Assembly (NCBI GenBank): GCA_937867645.1
Contig: CALMKE010000231.1
Span: 1 to 32,732 of the forward strand
DNA: 32,732 nucleotides
Direction of reading: 5' to 3'
Origin: an uncultured Gemmatimonadota bacterium
Lineage (GTDB): Bacteria > Gemmatimonadota > Gemmatimonadetes > Gemmatimonadales > Gemmatimonadaceae
Shown piece after piece: positions 8,763 to 17,579 of the stretch. A program made the position numbers and the translations under genes. Positions within the stretch are counted from its first letter, which is position 1. Each line of letters starts with the position of its first letter. The notes below the pieces were generated by a model that was given only the letters and a program-made list of their open reading frames with translations, did not search any database and was not told where the DNA came from.

Positions 8763-9862
8763 ACATCGGCGTACTCGGCGCGGGACAGCTCGGCAGGATG
8801 CTCGGGCTCGCGGGTCGCCCGCTCGGCGCGAGCTTCCGCTTCTTCGATCCGAACAAGGATTCGCCCGTGGCCGACGTCGGCGAGCTGATCGTTGCCGCGT
8901 ACGAAGACGCCGCCGCGCTGGAGCGATTCGCCGACGGGCTCGATGTAGCGACGTACGAGTTCGAGAGCATCCCGCTCGCCGCCGTCGAGGCGGTGGCGAA
9001 GCGCGTCCCGGTGCTTCCCTCGGTTCAGGCGCTGAGGGTGTCGCAGGACCGGGTCCTGGAGAAACGGGCCTTTCAACACATGGGCATCCGCACCGCTCCG
9101 TCCCGGGACGTGGCGAGTCGCGGGGACCTCGACAGGGCAGCGCACGAGATAGGACTGCCGGCGGTGCTGAAGACGCGGCGCCTCGGGTACGACGGCAAGG
9201 GGCAGGTCGTGATCCGCGACGAGAACGGACTGGCGGGCGCGTGGGAGAAGCTTGGCGGCGTTCCCTTGATCCTGGAGCAGTTCCTCGAGTTCGACCGCGA
9301 GCTTTCCATCATTGCCGCGAGGTCGCGGGATGGAGAGATGCTGTTTTATCCGCTCGTCGAGAACCAGCATGACGAGGGGATTCTGAGCTGCTCCGTGGCG
9401 CCGGCCGACGTGAACGAGACGAAGACGCGCGCGGCGCGCGAGTACGCGCGGCGCATCATGGCCAGCTTCGACTACGTGGGCGTGCTCGCGCTGGAGATGT
9501 TCGAGGCGGGCGAGCGGCTGATCGCCAACGAGATCGCGCCGCGCGTCCACAACTCGGGCCACTGGACGATCGAGGGCGCGGAGACGAGCCAGTTCGAGAA
9601 CCACGTCCGCGCGATCACCGGCAGAGAGCTGGGCGCCACCGGCGCCATAGGGCATTCGGTGATGCTCAACGTGCTCGGGACTGCTCCGGACCTGGCGCGC
9701 ATCGAGAGCGTGCCGGGAGCCCACGTGCACATGTACGGCAAAGCGCCGGCGCCGCGCCGGAAGATCGGACACATTACCGTCGTGGCGGATGACCCGGGTG
9801 AAGCGCGCGAGCGCGCCGCGTCGGTGCGGCGGATCATGGCGCCCGAGGCGGTGCTGGCGTGA
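8759..9862 (+). CDS. purK: N5-carboxyaminoimidazole ribonucleotide synthase PurK
   Basis: ATP-grasp enzyme that carboxylates AIR with bicarbonate to N5-CAIR, the substrate of PurE encoded just upstream. 367 aa: N-terminal [20 protein letters not shown] nucleotide-fold (residues 4-23), ATP-grasp region with [33 protein letters not shown], and the C-terminal [24 protein letters not shown] block that is diagnostic for PurK. GTG start at 8759 overlaps the purE stop. Its own stop overlaps the GTG of the following DHp-REC gene, also by four bases. Confidence 0.96.
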   Translation: MNIGVLGAGQLGRMLGLAGRPLGASFRFFDPNKDSPVADVGELIVAAYEDAAALERFADGLDVATYEFESIPLAAVEAVAKRVPVLPSVQALRVSQDRVLEKRAFQHMGIRTAPSRDVASRGDLDRAAHEIGLPAVLKTRRLGYDGKGQVVIRDENGLAGAWEKLGGVPLILEQFLEFDRELSIIAARSRDGEMLFYPLVENQHDEGILSCSVAPADVNETKTRAAREYARRIMASFDYVGVLALEMFEAGERLIANEIAPRVHNSGHWTIEGAETSQFENHVRAITGRELGATGAIGHSVMLNVLGTAPDLARIESVPGAHVHMYGKAPAPRRKIGHITVVADDPGEARERAASVRRIMAPEAVLA

Positions 9863-10512
9863 AGGACGGCAGCGGCAAGAAAGCCGAGATCGGCCACGAG
9901 CTGAACAACCTGCTCGCGGCGATCCAGGGCAACGCCGATCTGATGCGCGGGGATTTCGGCGGAGTCGAAGCGATCAGGGAAGGGCTGGACGAGATCGACA
10001 AAGCGGTCACCCGGGCGCGCGATCTCGCGCGCAAGCTGCTCGCCGAATCCGTGTTCGAGGGAGAGCACACTCCCGAGCCGCTGCCGGCGACGCGGCCGCG
10101 ACCGGCGGAGCAGGAGTCGCTGGGTCAAACCGTGCTGATCGCGGACGATGAGGAGCCCGTGCGGCGCGTCGCGTCCCGCCTGCTCGCGCGAAATGGCTAC
10201 GGCGTTCGCGAGGCGGCCAACGGCGCCGAAGCGCTTCGCATCCTGGCGGCGTCCGGCGGCGAGATCAACCTGCTCGTGAGCGACATCATCATGCCGGAGA
10301 TGGGTGGCCTCGAGCTCGCGCGGCGCGTGGCCAGTGATTTCCCCGGGCTGCCGATCCTGCTGATCTCCGGATACAGCGATAGCCAGGAGCTGGGGCAGTC
10401 GATTCCCCCGGATCTGGATCTGCTGCAGAAGCCGTTCAGCGGCACCGAGCTGACCGCCGCCGTCGCCCGCTGTCTGGCGCGCGGCCCGACAGCAAAACCT
10501 GCCAGCAGTTGA
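9859..10512 (+). CDS. Kinase-less DHp-like / response regulator receiver protein
   Basis: 217 aa. Residues 11-65 look like a histidine-kinase dimerisation helix pair with an H-box (GHELNNLLAAIQGNADLM, H13), but no HATPase_c domain follows. After a Pro/Glu linker (70-88) comes a full receiver domain: acidic pair D96-D97 (VLIADDEEP), phospho-acceptor D142 (LLVSDIIMPEMGG), S170 (LLISGYS) and K191 (QKPFS). The end has no output domain. It may be a phosphotransfer or sink protein that needs a separate kinase, or the degraded descendant of a hybrid kinase. The GTG start overlaps the purK stop (GTGA), so it is co-translated with purine genes, which is odd for a signalling protein. Confidence 0.85.
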   Translation: MKDGSGKKAEIGHELNNLLAAIQGNADLMRGDFGGVEAIREGLDEIDKAVTRARDLARKLLAESVFEGEHTPEPLPATRPRPAEQESLGQTVLIADDEEPVRRVASRLLARNGYGVREAANGAEALRILAASGGEINLLVSDIIMPEMGGLELARRVASDFPGLPILLISGYSDSQELGQSIPPDLDLLQKPFSGTELTAAVARCLARGPTAKPASS

Positions 10513-10568
10513 ATCCCGACAGAACTTGACGGGATTAAATCCCGGGGCCTAAGTTTCGAGAATAATCG

Positions 10569-10585
10569 TTGAGAATCATTCTCAA
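10569..10585 (+). promoter_or_regulatory. Fur-box-like operator upstream of the TonB receptor gene
   Basis: TTGAGAATCATTCTCAA is a perfect 17-bp palindrome around a central C, with strong similarity to the classic Fur box core (GATAATGATAATCATTATC). It lies 37 bp before the receptor ATG and three bases after AATAAT (10561-10566), a 5-of-6 match to a -10 box, so bound repressor would block the promoter. A further inverted repeat cggggccta (10543-10551) and taggccccg (10604-10612) encloses the operator. Upstream, aatcccg/cgggatt (10512-10536) may terminate the preceding operon. Confidence 0.8.
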
Positions 10586-10621
10586 TCAGTCTTTTCCGAA
10601 CCATAGGCCCCGAAAATCTCC

Positions 10622-13087
10622 ATGAAAAGCGTGCGCGTCCCTTCGACCTTCCGCGTCCGTGTCTTCCACCGCTTCGTCTCCGCGCTCGGCCTGGTGCTGG
10701 CCCTAACGACGACCGCCGCCGTGGGCGAAGCGCAGTCGGGAAATGTGCGCGGCCGCGTCGTGCTGGCGGGGTCGGGAGCCGCCGTGAGCGGAGGCGTGGT
10801 TGCGATCCTCGGCACCGCGCGCGCGACGGCGACGAGCGATGACGGAACGTTCCAGTTCATCGGCTTGACGCCGGGAAACTACGAAATCGAGGGGAGGCGC
10901 ATCGGCACGACCGTGACACGCGTAGCCGTCACGGTGCGGGAGGACGAAACAGCGGAGGTGACGCTGCGCGTGGCGGAAGCGCCGGTGGAGATAGTGGGGG
11001 TGGAGGTCGTGGGCTCGCGCGCGGACGCGTTGTCGCGGCTGCCGGGCTCCGCCGCGGTGATCTCCGCGGCGGAGCTGCGTGCGCTGCAGCCGCTGTCTGC
11101 CAACGAAGCGCTGCGCACGATGCCCGGAGTGCACGTGCAGGACGAGGAAGGCATGGGCCTCCGCGCCAACGTCGGAATTCGCGGGCTCGATCCGGATCGA
11201 AGCCGCACCCTGCTCGTTCTCGAGGACGGCATTCCGGTCGCGCTCGCCCCATACGGTGAGCCCGAGATGTACTACTCGCCGCCGATCGACCGGATGAACC
11301 GTGTCGAGCTGGTAAAGGGGAGCGGCTCCATCCTGTTCGGCCCGCAGACCATCGGTGGGGTGCTGAACTACGTGACCGCCGACGCGCCGTCCGCGGCGAC
11401 GGGCAGCATCGCGCTCCGCGGCGGAGAAGGGCGCTCGCGGATTATCATGGCGAACTACGGCGGCAGCTGGAGCGGGGTGCGCGGCAACATCGGCGCGTTC
11501 AACAAGCGCGCGCGCGATATCGCGGGACTCTGGTTCAACGTGAGCGACGTCACCGGGAAGGTCGGCGCGCGGACGGCCGCGGGTGAGTTCGGATTCAAGG
11601 CCACCTACTACGACGAGCGTTCCAACTCGACGTACGTGGGTCTGACGCAATCCATGTACGACAGCTCGCCGTACACGCATCCGGCGCCGAACGATCTCCT
11701 GTATATTCGCCGGTACGCCGTCACGGCGTCGCACGAGAAAGGGTTCTTCGGCAACAGCAGCGTGCGCACGAATGCGTACGCGTATCAGACCGCGCGCAAC
11801 TGGCGCCGGCAGGACTACGGCTACACGGCCGATGGGTCGCAGCACGTCTTCCGCAACAGCACTGGCAATCGCAACCGGAGCTTCGACGTAGCCGGTGTCG
11901 AGCCGCGATTCCGCACCGTCTGGCCGCGGGGTGGACGGCCCATCGAGCTCGACTTCGGTATGCGCCTGCATTACGAGCGCGCGAGGGACCAGCACATCAA
12001 CGGAGCTACGGCCACCGCGCTGTCCGGCGAAATCCGCGACGACGAGATCCGTGTAGGGAAGGCGGTTTCTGTGTTCGTCCAGAACCGGATTTTCATCACG
12101 CCCACCTGGCACGTGACGCCGGGCCTTCGGCTCGAGCGCTTCACCTACGACCGGAACATTCTGCGCGCGCGAGTCAGGAGGACCACTCCGACCGGCACCG
12201 CGCGGAGCGTCGAGGACGTTGACATACGCGGCGGCGACGCGGTCGCCGAGGTTATCCCCGGGATCGGAAGCGCGTGGACGCCGTCACCGCTGTTCACGCT
12301 GTTCGCCGGACTGCATCGCGGCTTCGCGCCCCCGCGCGTAAAGGACGGCCTGGTGTATCCGGATCCGACGCTGGCCGCAGGCGATCGGATTCCTCAGCTG
12401 CAGACGTTGAGCCTCGACGCGGAGCGGAGCGTCAACTACGAGCTCGGCACGCGCCTAACGCCGCTGGCGTACCTCTCGCTGGAAGCGACCGGGTTCTATC
12501 TGGACTTCACGAATCAGATCATCGAGCCGTCCCTGTCCGCCGGCAGCGCCGCGGACGTCGCGCTGGCGAATCAGGGCGCTACGCGGCACCGCGGCGTCGA
12601 AGCGGCGCTCTCGCTCGACATCGCGAAAGCCATGGCCCAGCCGTTCGGGCTCGTTGGGCGGGTCGCCGCGACGCGCACGGACGCGAAGTTCTCGCGCGAC
12701 CGTTTCCTCAGGTCTCCCGCCGGCGACACGGTGAACGTGCGCGGGAACCGTCTGCCGTATGCGCCGAAGGTGACGGTCAGCGGATCGCTTACACTCGATC
12801 ATCCGTCGGGGATCCTCCTGCGGCTCGACGGACTGTACGTCGGCGAGCAGTTCGCCGACAACTTCGAGACTCGCGCGGGCTCGGCCAACGGGCGCGTGGG
12901 GCTGATCGCCGCGCACCGAGTGTTCGATCTCTCGGCGCGGTACCGGCTGCCGACGGTGACCGATCTCTCGCTGTCGGCCGCCCTCAAGAACGTCACGGGG
13001 AGCAAGTACATCGCATCGCGCCGTCCCGAGGGGATAAAGCCCGGACTTCCGCGCACGCTCTACGCGGGGCTGGAATGGCGGCTGTGA
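10622..13087 (+). CDS. TonB-dependent outer-membrane receptor, FecA-like, with N-terminal carboxypeptidase-regulatory-like domain
   Basis: 821-aa outer-membrane transporter. A signal peptide (residues about 15-38, ending GEAQ) is followed by a beta-sandwich CarboxypepD_reg-like domain (GNVRGRVVLAGSGAAVSGGVV to about 118). A TonB-box-like VEIVGVEVVGSR precedes a plug domain with SANEALRTMPGVHVQDEEG, RGLDPDRSRTLLVLEDGIPV and NRVELVKGSGSILFGPQTIGGVLNYVT. The barrel runs to the C-terminal aromatic-ended strand (RTLYAGLEWRL). FecA-type receptors import ferric citrate or similar chelates; the Fur-like operator supports an iron role, but the ligand is not known. Four bases after its stop the cupredoxin lipoprotein begins. 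Confidence 0.93.
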   Translation: MKSVRVPSTFRVRVFHRFVSALGLVLALTTTAAVGEAQSGNVRGRVVLAGSGAAVSGGVVAILGTARATATSDDGTFQFIGLTPGNYEIEGRRIGTTVTRVAVTVREDETAEVTLRVAEAPVEIVGVEVVGSRADALSRLPGSAAVISAAELRALQPLSANEALRTMPGVHVQDEEGMGLRANVGIRGLDPDRSRTLLVLEDGIPVALAPYGEPEMYYSPPIDRMNRVELVKGSGSILFGPQTIGGVLNYVTADAPSAATGSIALRGGEGRSRIIMANYGGSWSGVRGNIGAFNKRARDIAGLWFNVSDVTGKVGARTAAGEFGFKATYYDERSNSTYVGLTQSMYDSSPYTHPAPNDLLYIRRYAVTASHEKGFFGNSSVRTNAYAYQTARNWRRQDYGYTADGSQHVFRNSTGNRNRSFDVAGVEPRFRTVWPRGGRPIELDFGMRLHYERARDQHINGATATALSGEIRDDEIRVGKAVSVFVQNRIFITPTWHVTPGLRLERFTYDRNILRARVRRTTPTGTARSVEDVDIRGGDAVAEVIPGIGSAWTPSPLFTLFAGLHRGFAPPRVKDGLVYPDPTLAAGDRIPQLQTLSLDAERSVNYELGTRLTPLAYLSLEATGFYLDFTNQIIEPSLSAGSAADVALANQGATRHRGVEAALSLDIAKAMAQPFGLVGRVAATRTDAKFSRDRFLRSPAGDTVNVRGNRLPYAPKVTVSGSLTLDHPSGILLRLDGLYVGEQFADNFETRAGSANGRVGLIAAHRVFDLSARYRLPTVTDLSLSAALKNVTGSKYIASRRPEGIKPGLPRTLYAGLEWRL

Positions 13088-13091
13088 GCCG

Positions 13092-13484
13092 GTGAGTCAC
13101 CGCTGGATCACCGCCTGCATCGTCGCCGGACTCTCTGCCGGCTGCGGGACGACGCCCGCGGGCACGACAGCACGAGCGGAAATTGCGGTCGTGTTGTCGG
13201 AATGGAGCTTGGAGTCTTCCAGAAGGACTTTCAGGGCGGGCGTCCCGTATCATTTCCAGTTGACGAACGCCGGCACGGGGGAGCATGAGTGGGCGGTCGT
13301 GCCCGGCGGGGCGACGGACGAAAGTGAGGCGCTTTTCGAGGTCGAGGAAGACTGGCTGCCGTCCGGAGCGACCATTTCGCGGACGTTCACTTTCCCGGGA
13401 CCGGGCCGGTATGACTTTGTCTGCCTGCTGCCGGGACACCTGGAGGCAGGCATGCGTCTCCCCGTCGAGGTCCTGGCTAGATAG
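13092..13484 (+). CDS. Cupredoxin-domain lipoprotein
   Basis: 130 aa. The N-terminus MSHRWITACIVAGLSAGC ends in a lipobox-like SAGC (C18), predicting a lipid anchor. The rest is a single plastocyanin-like fold with a complete type 1 copper set: H65 in GEHEW, then C111, H116 and M121 in VCLLPGHLEAGM. GTG start at 13092, four bases after the receptor stop, so it is probably in the same Fur-controlled transcript. Copper proteins beside iron receptors could serve in metal reduction or oxidation at the envelope; that is inference. The last 8 bases overlap the convergent glycosyltransferase gene. Confidence 0.87.
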   Translation: MSHRWITACIVAGLSAGCGTTPAGTTARAEIAVVLSEWSLESSRRTFRAGVPYHFQLTNAGTGEHEWAVVPGGATDESEALFEVEEDWLPSGATISRTFTFPGPGRYDFVCLLPGHLEAGMRLPVEVLAR

Positions 13485-14637
13485 ACCGCGGCGCGAGAGC
13501 GATCTCGCTGTAGTCGCGAACGAGATCATCGAACACCGCGCTCCACGACCGCGCGCTCGCGGCGCGCAAGGCCGCGGCCGCCATGCGGGATCGCTCCGCG
13601 GGATCGGTGGCCAGCCGGTAGATACCCGTCGCCAGCGCGGCGTCGTCGCCGGGTGGGACGAACGCGCCCGCTTCCTCGCCGACGACTTCGCGGGTGGGGC
13701 CCGCGTCAGCCGCGACGACCGGCAGTCCCGACGCCATCGCCTCCAGCAACACCTGGCCGAACGTATCCGTGGTGGACGGAAACACGAACAGGTCGGCCGA
13801 CGCGTACGCCTCGCTCAGTGACTCGCCCGAGAGCCTGCCGGTGAAGACAGTGTCCGCCGGTGACTGCGATCGCAGCCGCTCCTCGTACGGGCCTTCGCCG
13901 ACGACGACGAAGCGGATTGACTTCTCACCAGCAAGCCGCCGCATCGCGGCGGCGGCGACGGCGAGCCCTTTCTCCGCGGCGATCCGGCCGATGTACGCGA
14001 CGACGACCGTGTCCGGTCCCGCCCCGAACCGCGCCCGCATCGCGGCGCTGCGCTTGGCCGGACTGAAACGCGCCATGTCCACTCCGCGCCCCCAGATTCT
14101 GGTGTTGCGGAATCCCTTTCCGTCCAGCTCCTCGCGGATCGCGTTCGACGGGCAATACGTTCTGAGTCCGCTGTTGTGAAACCAGCGCAGGAACGACCAG
14201 CCGGGAGCGCTGAGCTTCCCGAGCTTGTAGAACGCGGCATACTGGCTGAAGCTGGTGTGATACGACGTGACCATCGGAACGCGCAGCGCCATCGCCGCGC
14301 GGCGGGCGGCGAGCCCCACTCCGAATGGAGTCGCGACGTGGACCAATGTTGGACGCCACGCTGCGAGCTCGCGCGCGAGCGGCCCCGGCGGCGGCGCCGA
14401 CACACGCAGCTGCGGATATGCCCAGAACGGAATGCTCGGCCAGCGCCTGACCGCTGATTCGGCCGCCGGCGCGCGCGGGTCAGTCGTCGTGCCGACGCGC
14501 ACCTCGCCCCCGCGCTCGCGAACCGCGTGCGCGAGCCGGCCGAGCGCCGCGGCGACGCCATTCATGTGCGGTGGGAACGTGTCGGTGAAGATCGCGAGCC
14601 GCATCCCTTCCGCGGACGACTCCGGGGCGAGCGTCAT
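13477..14637 (-). CDS. GT4-family glycosyltransferase (MgtA/PimB-like)
   Basis: 386 aa, GT-B fold. N-terminal acceptor domain starts at MRLAIFTDTFPPHMNGVAAAL with the Asn-Gly-Val motif typical of mannosyltransferases of the MgtA/PimB type. Then come RVPMVTSYHTSFSQYAAFY, the donor domain VVAYIGRIAAEKGLAV and RFVVVGEGPYEERL, and the nucleotide-sugar motif VFPSTTDTFGQVLLEAMASGLPVVAADAGPTREVV containing the E-x7-E pair. The ATG at 14637 overlaps the stop of the upstream glycosyltransferase (ATGA), so it is preferred over the ATG at 14604; the long upstream open frame is a shadow. Likely adds hexose, perhaps mannose, to a lipid acceptor. Confidence 0.9.
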   Translation of the reverse strand: MTLAPESSAEGMRLAIFTDTFPPHMNGVAAALGRLAHAVRERGGEVRVGTTTDPRAPAAESAVRRWPSIPFWAYPQLRVSAPPPGPLARELAAWRPTLVHVATPFGVGLAARRAAMALRVPMVTSYHTSFSQYAAFYKLGKLSAPGWSFLRWFHNSGLRTYCPSNAIREELDGKGFRNTRIWGRGVDMARFSPAKRSAAMRARFGAGPDTVVVAYIGRIAAEKGLAVAAAAMRRLAGEKSIRFVVVGEGPYEERLRSQSPADTVFTGRLSGESLSEAYASADLFVFPSTTDTFGQVLLEAMASGLPVVAADAGPTREVVGEEAGAFVPPGDDAALATGIYRLATDPAERSRMAAAALRAASARSWSAVFDDLVRDYSEIALAPRSI

Positions 14638-15914
14638 TTCGCGATGCCGGCGTATACCTGGAACAGCCTGTCGAACGTGCCTGTCCAGCTGTGCTCCTTC
14701 TCCGCGTGCGCGCGCCCTCGCGCGCCAAGCGCGGGGAGATCGGCGCGCAGCATCGAGGACACTTCCTCGGCGAGGCTCGCCGCGTTCCCGGTGACGAACA
14801 AGCGGCCGGCGCCCGATCGCTGCACGTGCTCGGCGACGGCGCCGCGGTCGCACGACAGCACCGGGATGCCCGTCGCGAGCGCCTCGACCGCCGCGAGGCC
14901 GAACGTCTCGACAGGTCCGGGCGCGATGTAGAAGTCGAGCGCGGCCACGAGGTCCGCGAGCCGGTCGCGATTCTGCTCGAACGGGAGCCATCGTATCCGC
15001 TTCGCCTTCGCCCGCGCCTGGAGCTGGGCGCGCAGCGGACCGTCGCCGATCATGAGCAGCGTCGCGTCGGTCTCGCCCTCCACGATGGTCCACGCGTCGA
15101 TCAACACGTGCAGATCTTTCTCGCGCGCAAATCTGCCAACGTAGGCCGCCAGCGGCCCTCCGGGGAGCGAATGCTCGCGCCGGGTCTCGGCGGCTCGCTC
15201 CTTTCTGCGCGGGTGGAAGCGATCGAGGTCCACGCCCATCGGCACGCGCACGGTGTTCTCGACTCCGACCCGCCGCAGCTCGGAGGCCGAGAAATCGGAG
15301 GCGACCAGCGTCGTGACGAACAGCCGGTCGAGCGCCCGCAGATAGCCGTACGCCATTTCGCGCGCGGCCGTCCACGCGATTCCCGTCTTGTGATGCGGAG
15401 CGATGATGTTGGGGAAGTCGCTGTGGAAGAAGCAGACTATGGGGATGTCCGTGCCTCGCGCGGCGCGATTGGCGATCCACGGAACGATTCCCGTGCTGCC
15501 GACCTCGATCACGCTCGGGCGCTCGTGCGCGAAGATGCGGGTGTTCGCCCGCAGGCCGGACATGAATCTGTACGGATGCTGCGTGGGGACCGGCTGGCCG
15601 CGCAGGCGATAACAGCGGACGCCGCTGGACTCAGTGACCGTGTCGTCCGGACCGGGAACCACCAGGACGTGGCGCAACTCGGGGGAGGCCTCGACGTACT
15701 TCGCCTTCTCCAGGAGGTATGTCCGGATGCCGCCCGTGGTCTCGCCGAAGAACTCGGTGATGTCGAGAACGCCGAGCCTGGCGCCCGGCCTGAGCGTCGC
15801 GGGCAGCGGCGCCGTGCGGAGGTCCAGGGCCGGCGGGCGCACGCGTGGAAACAGCGCCTGCTCGAGTGTGCTGGTGCGGGAGTCGTGCGAAGCCGGCGCG
15901 GACGGGCCGGCCAT
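14634..15914 (-). CDS. GT4-family glycosyltransferase
   Basis: 426-aa GT-B enzyme, clearly related to but distinct from its downstream neighbour. After an N-terminal extension of about 45 residues it shows LGVLDITEFFGETTGGIRTYLLEKA, IPIVCFFHSDFPNIIAPH, the donor-domain motifs LAAYVGRFAREKDLHVLIDA and LLMIGDGPLRAQLQA, and IAPGPVETFGLAAVEALATGIPVLSCDRGAVAEHV with the E-x7-E motif. It starts at the ATG at 15914, one base of which is shared with the stop of the PAP2 gene (TGATG), and ends overlapping the next GT gene by four bases. The three form a tight operon likely making a glycolipid. Confidence 0.9.
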   Translation of the reverse strand: MAGPSAPASHDSRTSTLEQALFPRVRPPALDLRTAPLPATLRPGARLGVLDITEFFGETTGGIRTYLLEKAKYVEASPELRHVLVVPGPDDTVTESSGVRCYRLRGQPVPTQHPYRFMSGLRANTRIFAHERPSVIEVGSTGIVPWIANRAARGTDIPIVCFFHSDFPNIIAPHHKTGIAWTAAREMAYGYLRALDRLFVTTLVASDFSASELRRVGVENTVRVPMGVDLDRFHPRRKERAAETRREHSLPGGPLAAYVGRFAREKDLHVLIDAWTIVEGETDATLLMIGDGPLRAQLQARAKAKRIRWLPFEQNRDRLADLVAALDFYIAPGPVETFGLAAVEALATGIPVLSCDRGAVAEHVQRSGAGRLFVTGNAASLAEEVSSMLRADLPALGARGRAHAEKEHSWTGTFDRLFQVYAGIAK

Positions 15915-16444
15915 CAGATCGCGATTACTAACGCTCCCGTGAGAATCGCGATCGCCTGACCGATAACGACATCACCCGGGTAGTGCACGCCGAGGAAGAC
16001 GCGCGACACGCCGACGGCCAGCGCGAGCGCGAGGAGGGGCGCCGCCCAGGCGGGGAAAGTCATCGCGTACACGACGGCGACCGACATGGCGGCGGCAGCG
16101 TGCCCCGAGGGGCAGGAGAAACGATCCGGCTCTTCGATGAACGTGGAGCAGCCGACGCTGGTGGACGGCCGCGGACGGCTGAGCTTCCGCTTCATGACCT
16201 GCACGACGAAGTGCGAGATACCGAGGGTCAGCAATGCGTTCCACGCCGCGAGCTGCAGCAGGTCCTGGCCGAAAGCGAGCGGTACGAGCCCGGCGGTGAC
16301 GGTCACCTGTACGCCGCCGAGGTGAGTGATGATCCGCCAGAAACGCTGCACCGCATGGGTCGCGGCTGGCCCGATCGCCCACCGGTTGAAGAGAGCCCGG
16401 TCCCGCCGGTCGAGTTTGTTCAGGAGGGAGGTCGAAGTTTCCAC
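15914..16444 (-). CDS. PAP2-family membrane phosphatase
   Basis: Integral-membrane lipid phosphatase or undecaprenyl-PP phosphatase type. The three catalytic motifs are complete: KRKLSRPRP (KxxxxxxRP), CPSGHAAA (PSGH) and SRVFLGVHYPGD (SRxxxxxHxxxD), set among about five hydrophobic helices. The start is uncertain. GTG at 16444 gives 176 aa and begins just before LNKLDRRDRALFNRW, where family members usually begin; GTG at 16507 or an ATG at 16597 would extend it, the last running into the divergent gene. It is the first gene of the PAP2-GT4-GT4 operon, probably supplying diacylglycerol or recycling a lipid carrier for the two glycosyltransferases. Confidence 0.85.
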   Translation of the reverse strand: METSTSLLNKLDRRDRALFNRWAIGPAATHAVQRFWRIITHLGGVQVTVTAGLVPLAFGQDLLQLAAWNALLTLGISHFVVQVMKRKLSRPRPSTSVGCSTFIEEPDRFSCPSGHAAAAMSVAVVYAMTFPAWAAPLLALALAVGVSRVFLGVHYPGDVVIGQAIAILTGALVIAI

Positions 16445-16548
16445 CTGCGCAAAATATCGTTGCCGGCCCGATTTGGCGAGTCGCGTTACGATCCCGGTAC
16501 ACGGCACGCCTTTCGCTTTGTGGGGAGTCGGACCTTCACGGAGCACCG

Positions 16549-17058
16549 TTGCCGACATCCAGGAAGAAGTCCCCGTCGGAGCCACCCAGGCTCCCACCGC
16601 TCGACCGGCGTTTGAGGTTCGGCCGATGGCAGATAGTCGGACTTGCCATGCTGATGGCGATTCCCGTATTGGCAGCGTTCGAGGTGTTCGGCCAGGGAAG
16701 CAGCACCGTCAATTATCGCGGCTCGACTCTCGGCATATTCGCGGAGTATCCGTCGCGCATCCGTCACGGCACGCAGGAGGAAGTAACCGTGCACGTGACC
16801 AATCGCGGATCGGTCGCGCTCGACACCGTTACCGTCCTGTTCGACTCGAGCTATGTCGCGCGATTCGGCGCGGTGCAGTTCCTGCCGTCGCCGACCGATG
16901 TCTATGTGGTGAAGCTCGCCGGCGTCGGTACAGGTGAGACGCGAGCCGTCCGGCTGAGTCTGCGTGCGAACAAATACGGGCGACACCGGGGGCGCATCGC
17001 TGCGGCGCACGCCGGCGACACGGCGCGCGTCACGGTCAATACGATCGTCTTCCCTTGA
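16549..17058 (+). CDS. Membrane-anchored protein with a CARDB-like extracytoplasmic domain, unknown function
   Basis: 169 aa, not recognised as a named family. A basic Pro-rich N-terminus (about 26 residues) precedes one membrane segment (WQIVGLAMLMAIPVLAAFEVF, about 27-47). The remaining 115 residues look like an immunoglobulin-like beta domain: IRHGTQEEVTVHVTNRGSVALDTVTVLFDSSYV followed by GTGETRAVRLSLRANKYGRHRGRIAAAHAGDTARVTVNTIVFP. The start is a TTG at 16549 with ggag six bases upstream; ATG at 16648 would cut into the membrane segment. Its stop lies ten bases before the ATG of the YetF-like gene, so the two are probably co-transcribed. Confidence 0.7.
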   Translation: MPTSRKKSPSEPPRLPPLDRRLRFGRWQIVGLAMLMAIPVLAAFEVFGQGSSTVNYRGSTLGIFAEYPSRIRHGTQEEVTVHVTNRGSVALDTVTVLFDSSYVARFGAVQFLPSPTDVYVVKLAGVGTGETRAVRLSLRANKYGRHRGRIAAAHAGDTARVTVNTIVFP

Positions 17059-17068
17059 GGAGGCAGGA

Positions 17069-17554
17069 ATGGAGACAGTTCTGCGCATCGGCTTCATCTA
17101 CTTCTTCCTGATGGTCGCGTTTCGCGCGATGGGCAAGCGTGAGCTCAACAAGATGTCGGCGTTCGAGCTCGTCATGCTGCTGCTGATTCCCGACCTCTTC
17201 CAGCAGGCGGCGATCCGCGAGGATTTCTCGATGACCAATGCCACCGTCGCGACGGCGACGCTGATGACTCTGGTTTTTCTGACGTCCGTAATCAGTCACG
17301 TGTCGAAACGCGCCCATGAAGTGATCAACGGCGCGCCGACGGTGCTGGTGACGGCCGGCCGCTACGTCGAGGAGAACATGAACCGGGAGCGCATCGCCCC
17401 GGACGAGCTGCTGGCCGAGATGCACAAGGCGGGGTACGAGCGTCTCGAGCAGATCAAGTGGGCAATCCTCGAGGATGACGGCAAGATCTCGCTCGTTCCC
17501 GTGGATGGGGAACACCCGCCGCAGAGATCGGACGACGACCCCGATCCCTCCTGA
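17069..17554 (+). CDS. DUF421/YetF-like membrane protein
   Basis: 161 aa. Three N-terminal hydrophobic segments (about 3-18, 25-40 and 50-70) carry the family motif FRAMGKRELNKMSAFELVMLLLIPDLFQQA. A cytoplasmic part follows with VINGAPTVLVTAGRYVEENMNRERIAPDELLAEMHKAGYERLEQIKWAILEDDGKISLVP, the typical YetF C-terminal domain. Members are widespread, linked in Bacillus to spores and membranes, and lack a defined biochemical role. The ATG at 17069 has a strong SD (gaggaggcagga). Paired with the anchored protein upstream, 10 bp apart. Confidence 0.9.
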   Translation: METVLRIGFIYFFLMVAFRAMGKRELNKMSAFELVMLLLIPDLFQQAAIREDFSMTNATVATATLMTLVFLTSVISHVSKRAHEVINGAPTVLVTAGRYVEENMNRERIAPDELLAEMHKAGYERLEQIKWAILEDDGKISLVPVDGEHPPQRSDDDPDPS

Positions 17555-17579
17555 CCTGCGCTGTACTTACAGCGGCTGG

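Noticed and set aside
10512-10536. Strong intrinsic terminator after the DHp-REC gene
   Set aside because: The 7-bp stem has an 11-nt loop and no T-run, and overlapping alternative pairings exist; mentioned only as a possible weak terminator.
13477-15480. Single 667-aa glycosyltransferase starting far upstream
   Set aside because: The first ~280 residues are a frame-shifted reading of the upstream GT4 gene. The ATGA overlap at 14634-14637 gives the real start.
14691-15959. 422-codon plus-strand frame opposite the glycosyltransferase
   Set aside because: Shadow of a clear GT4 gene; no start context and no motif.
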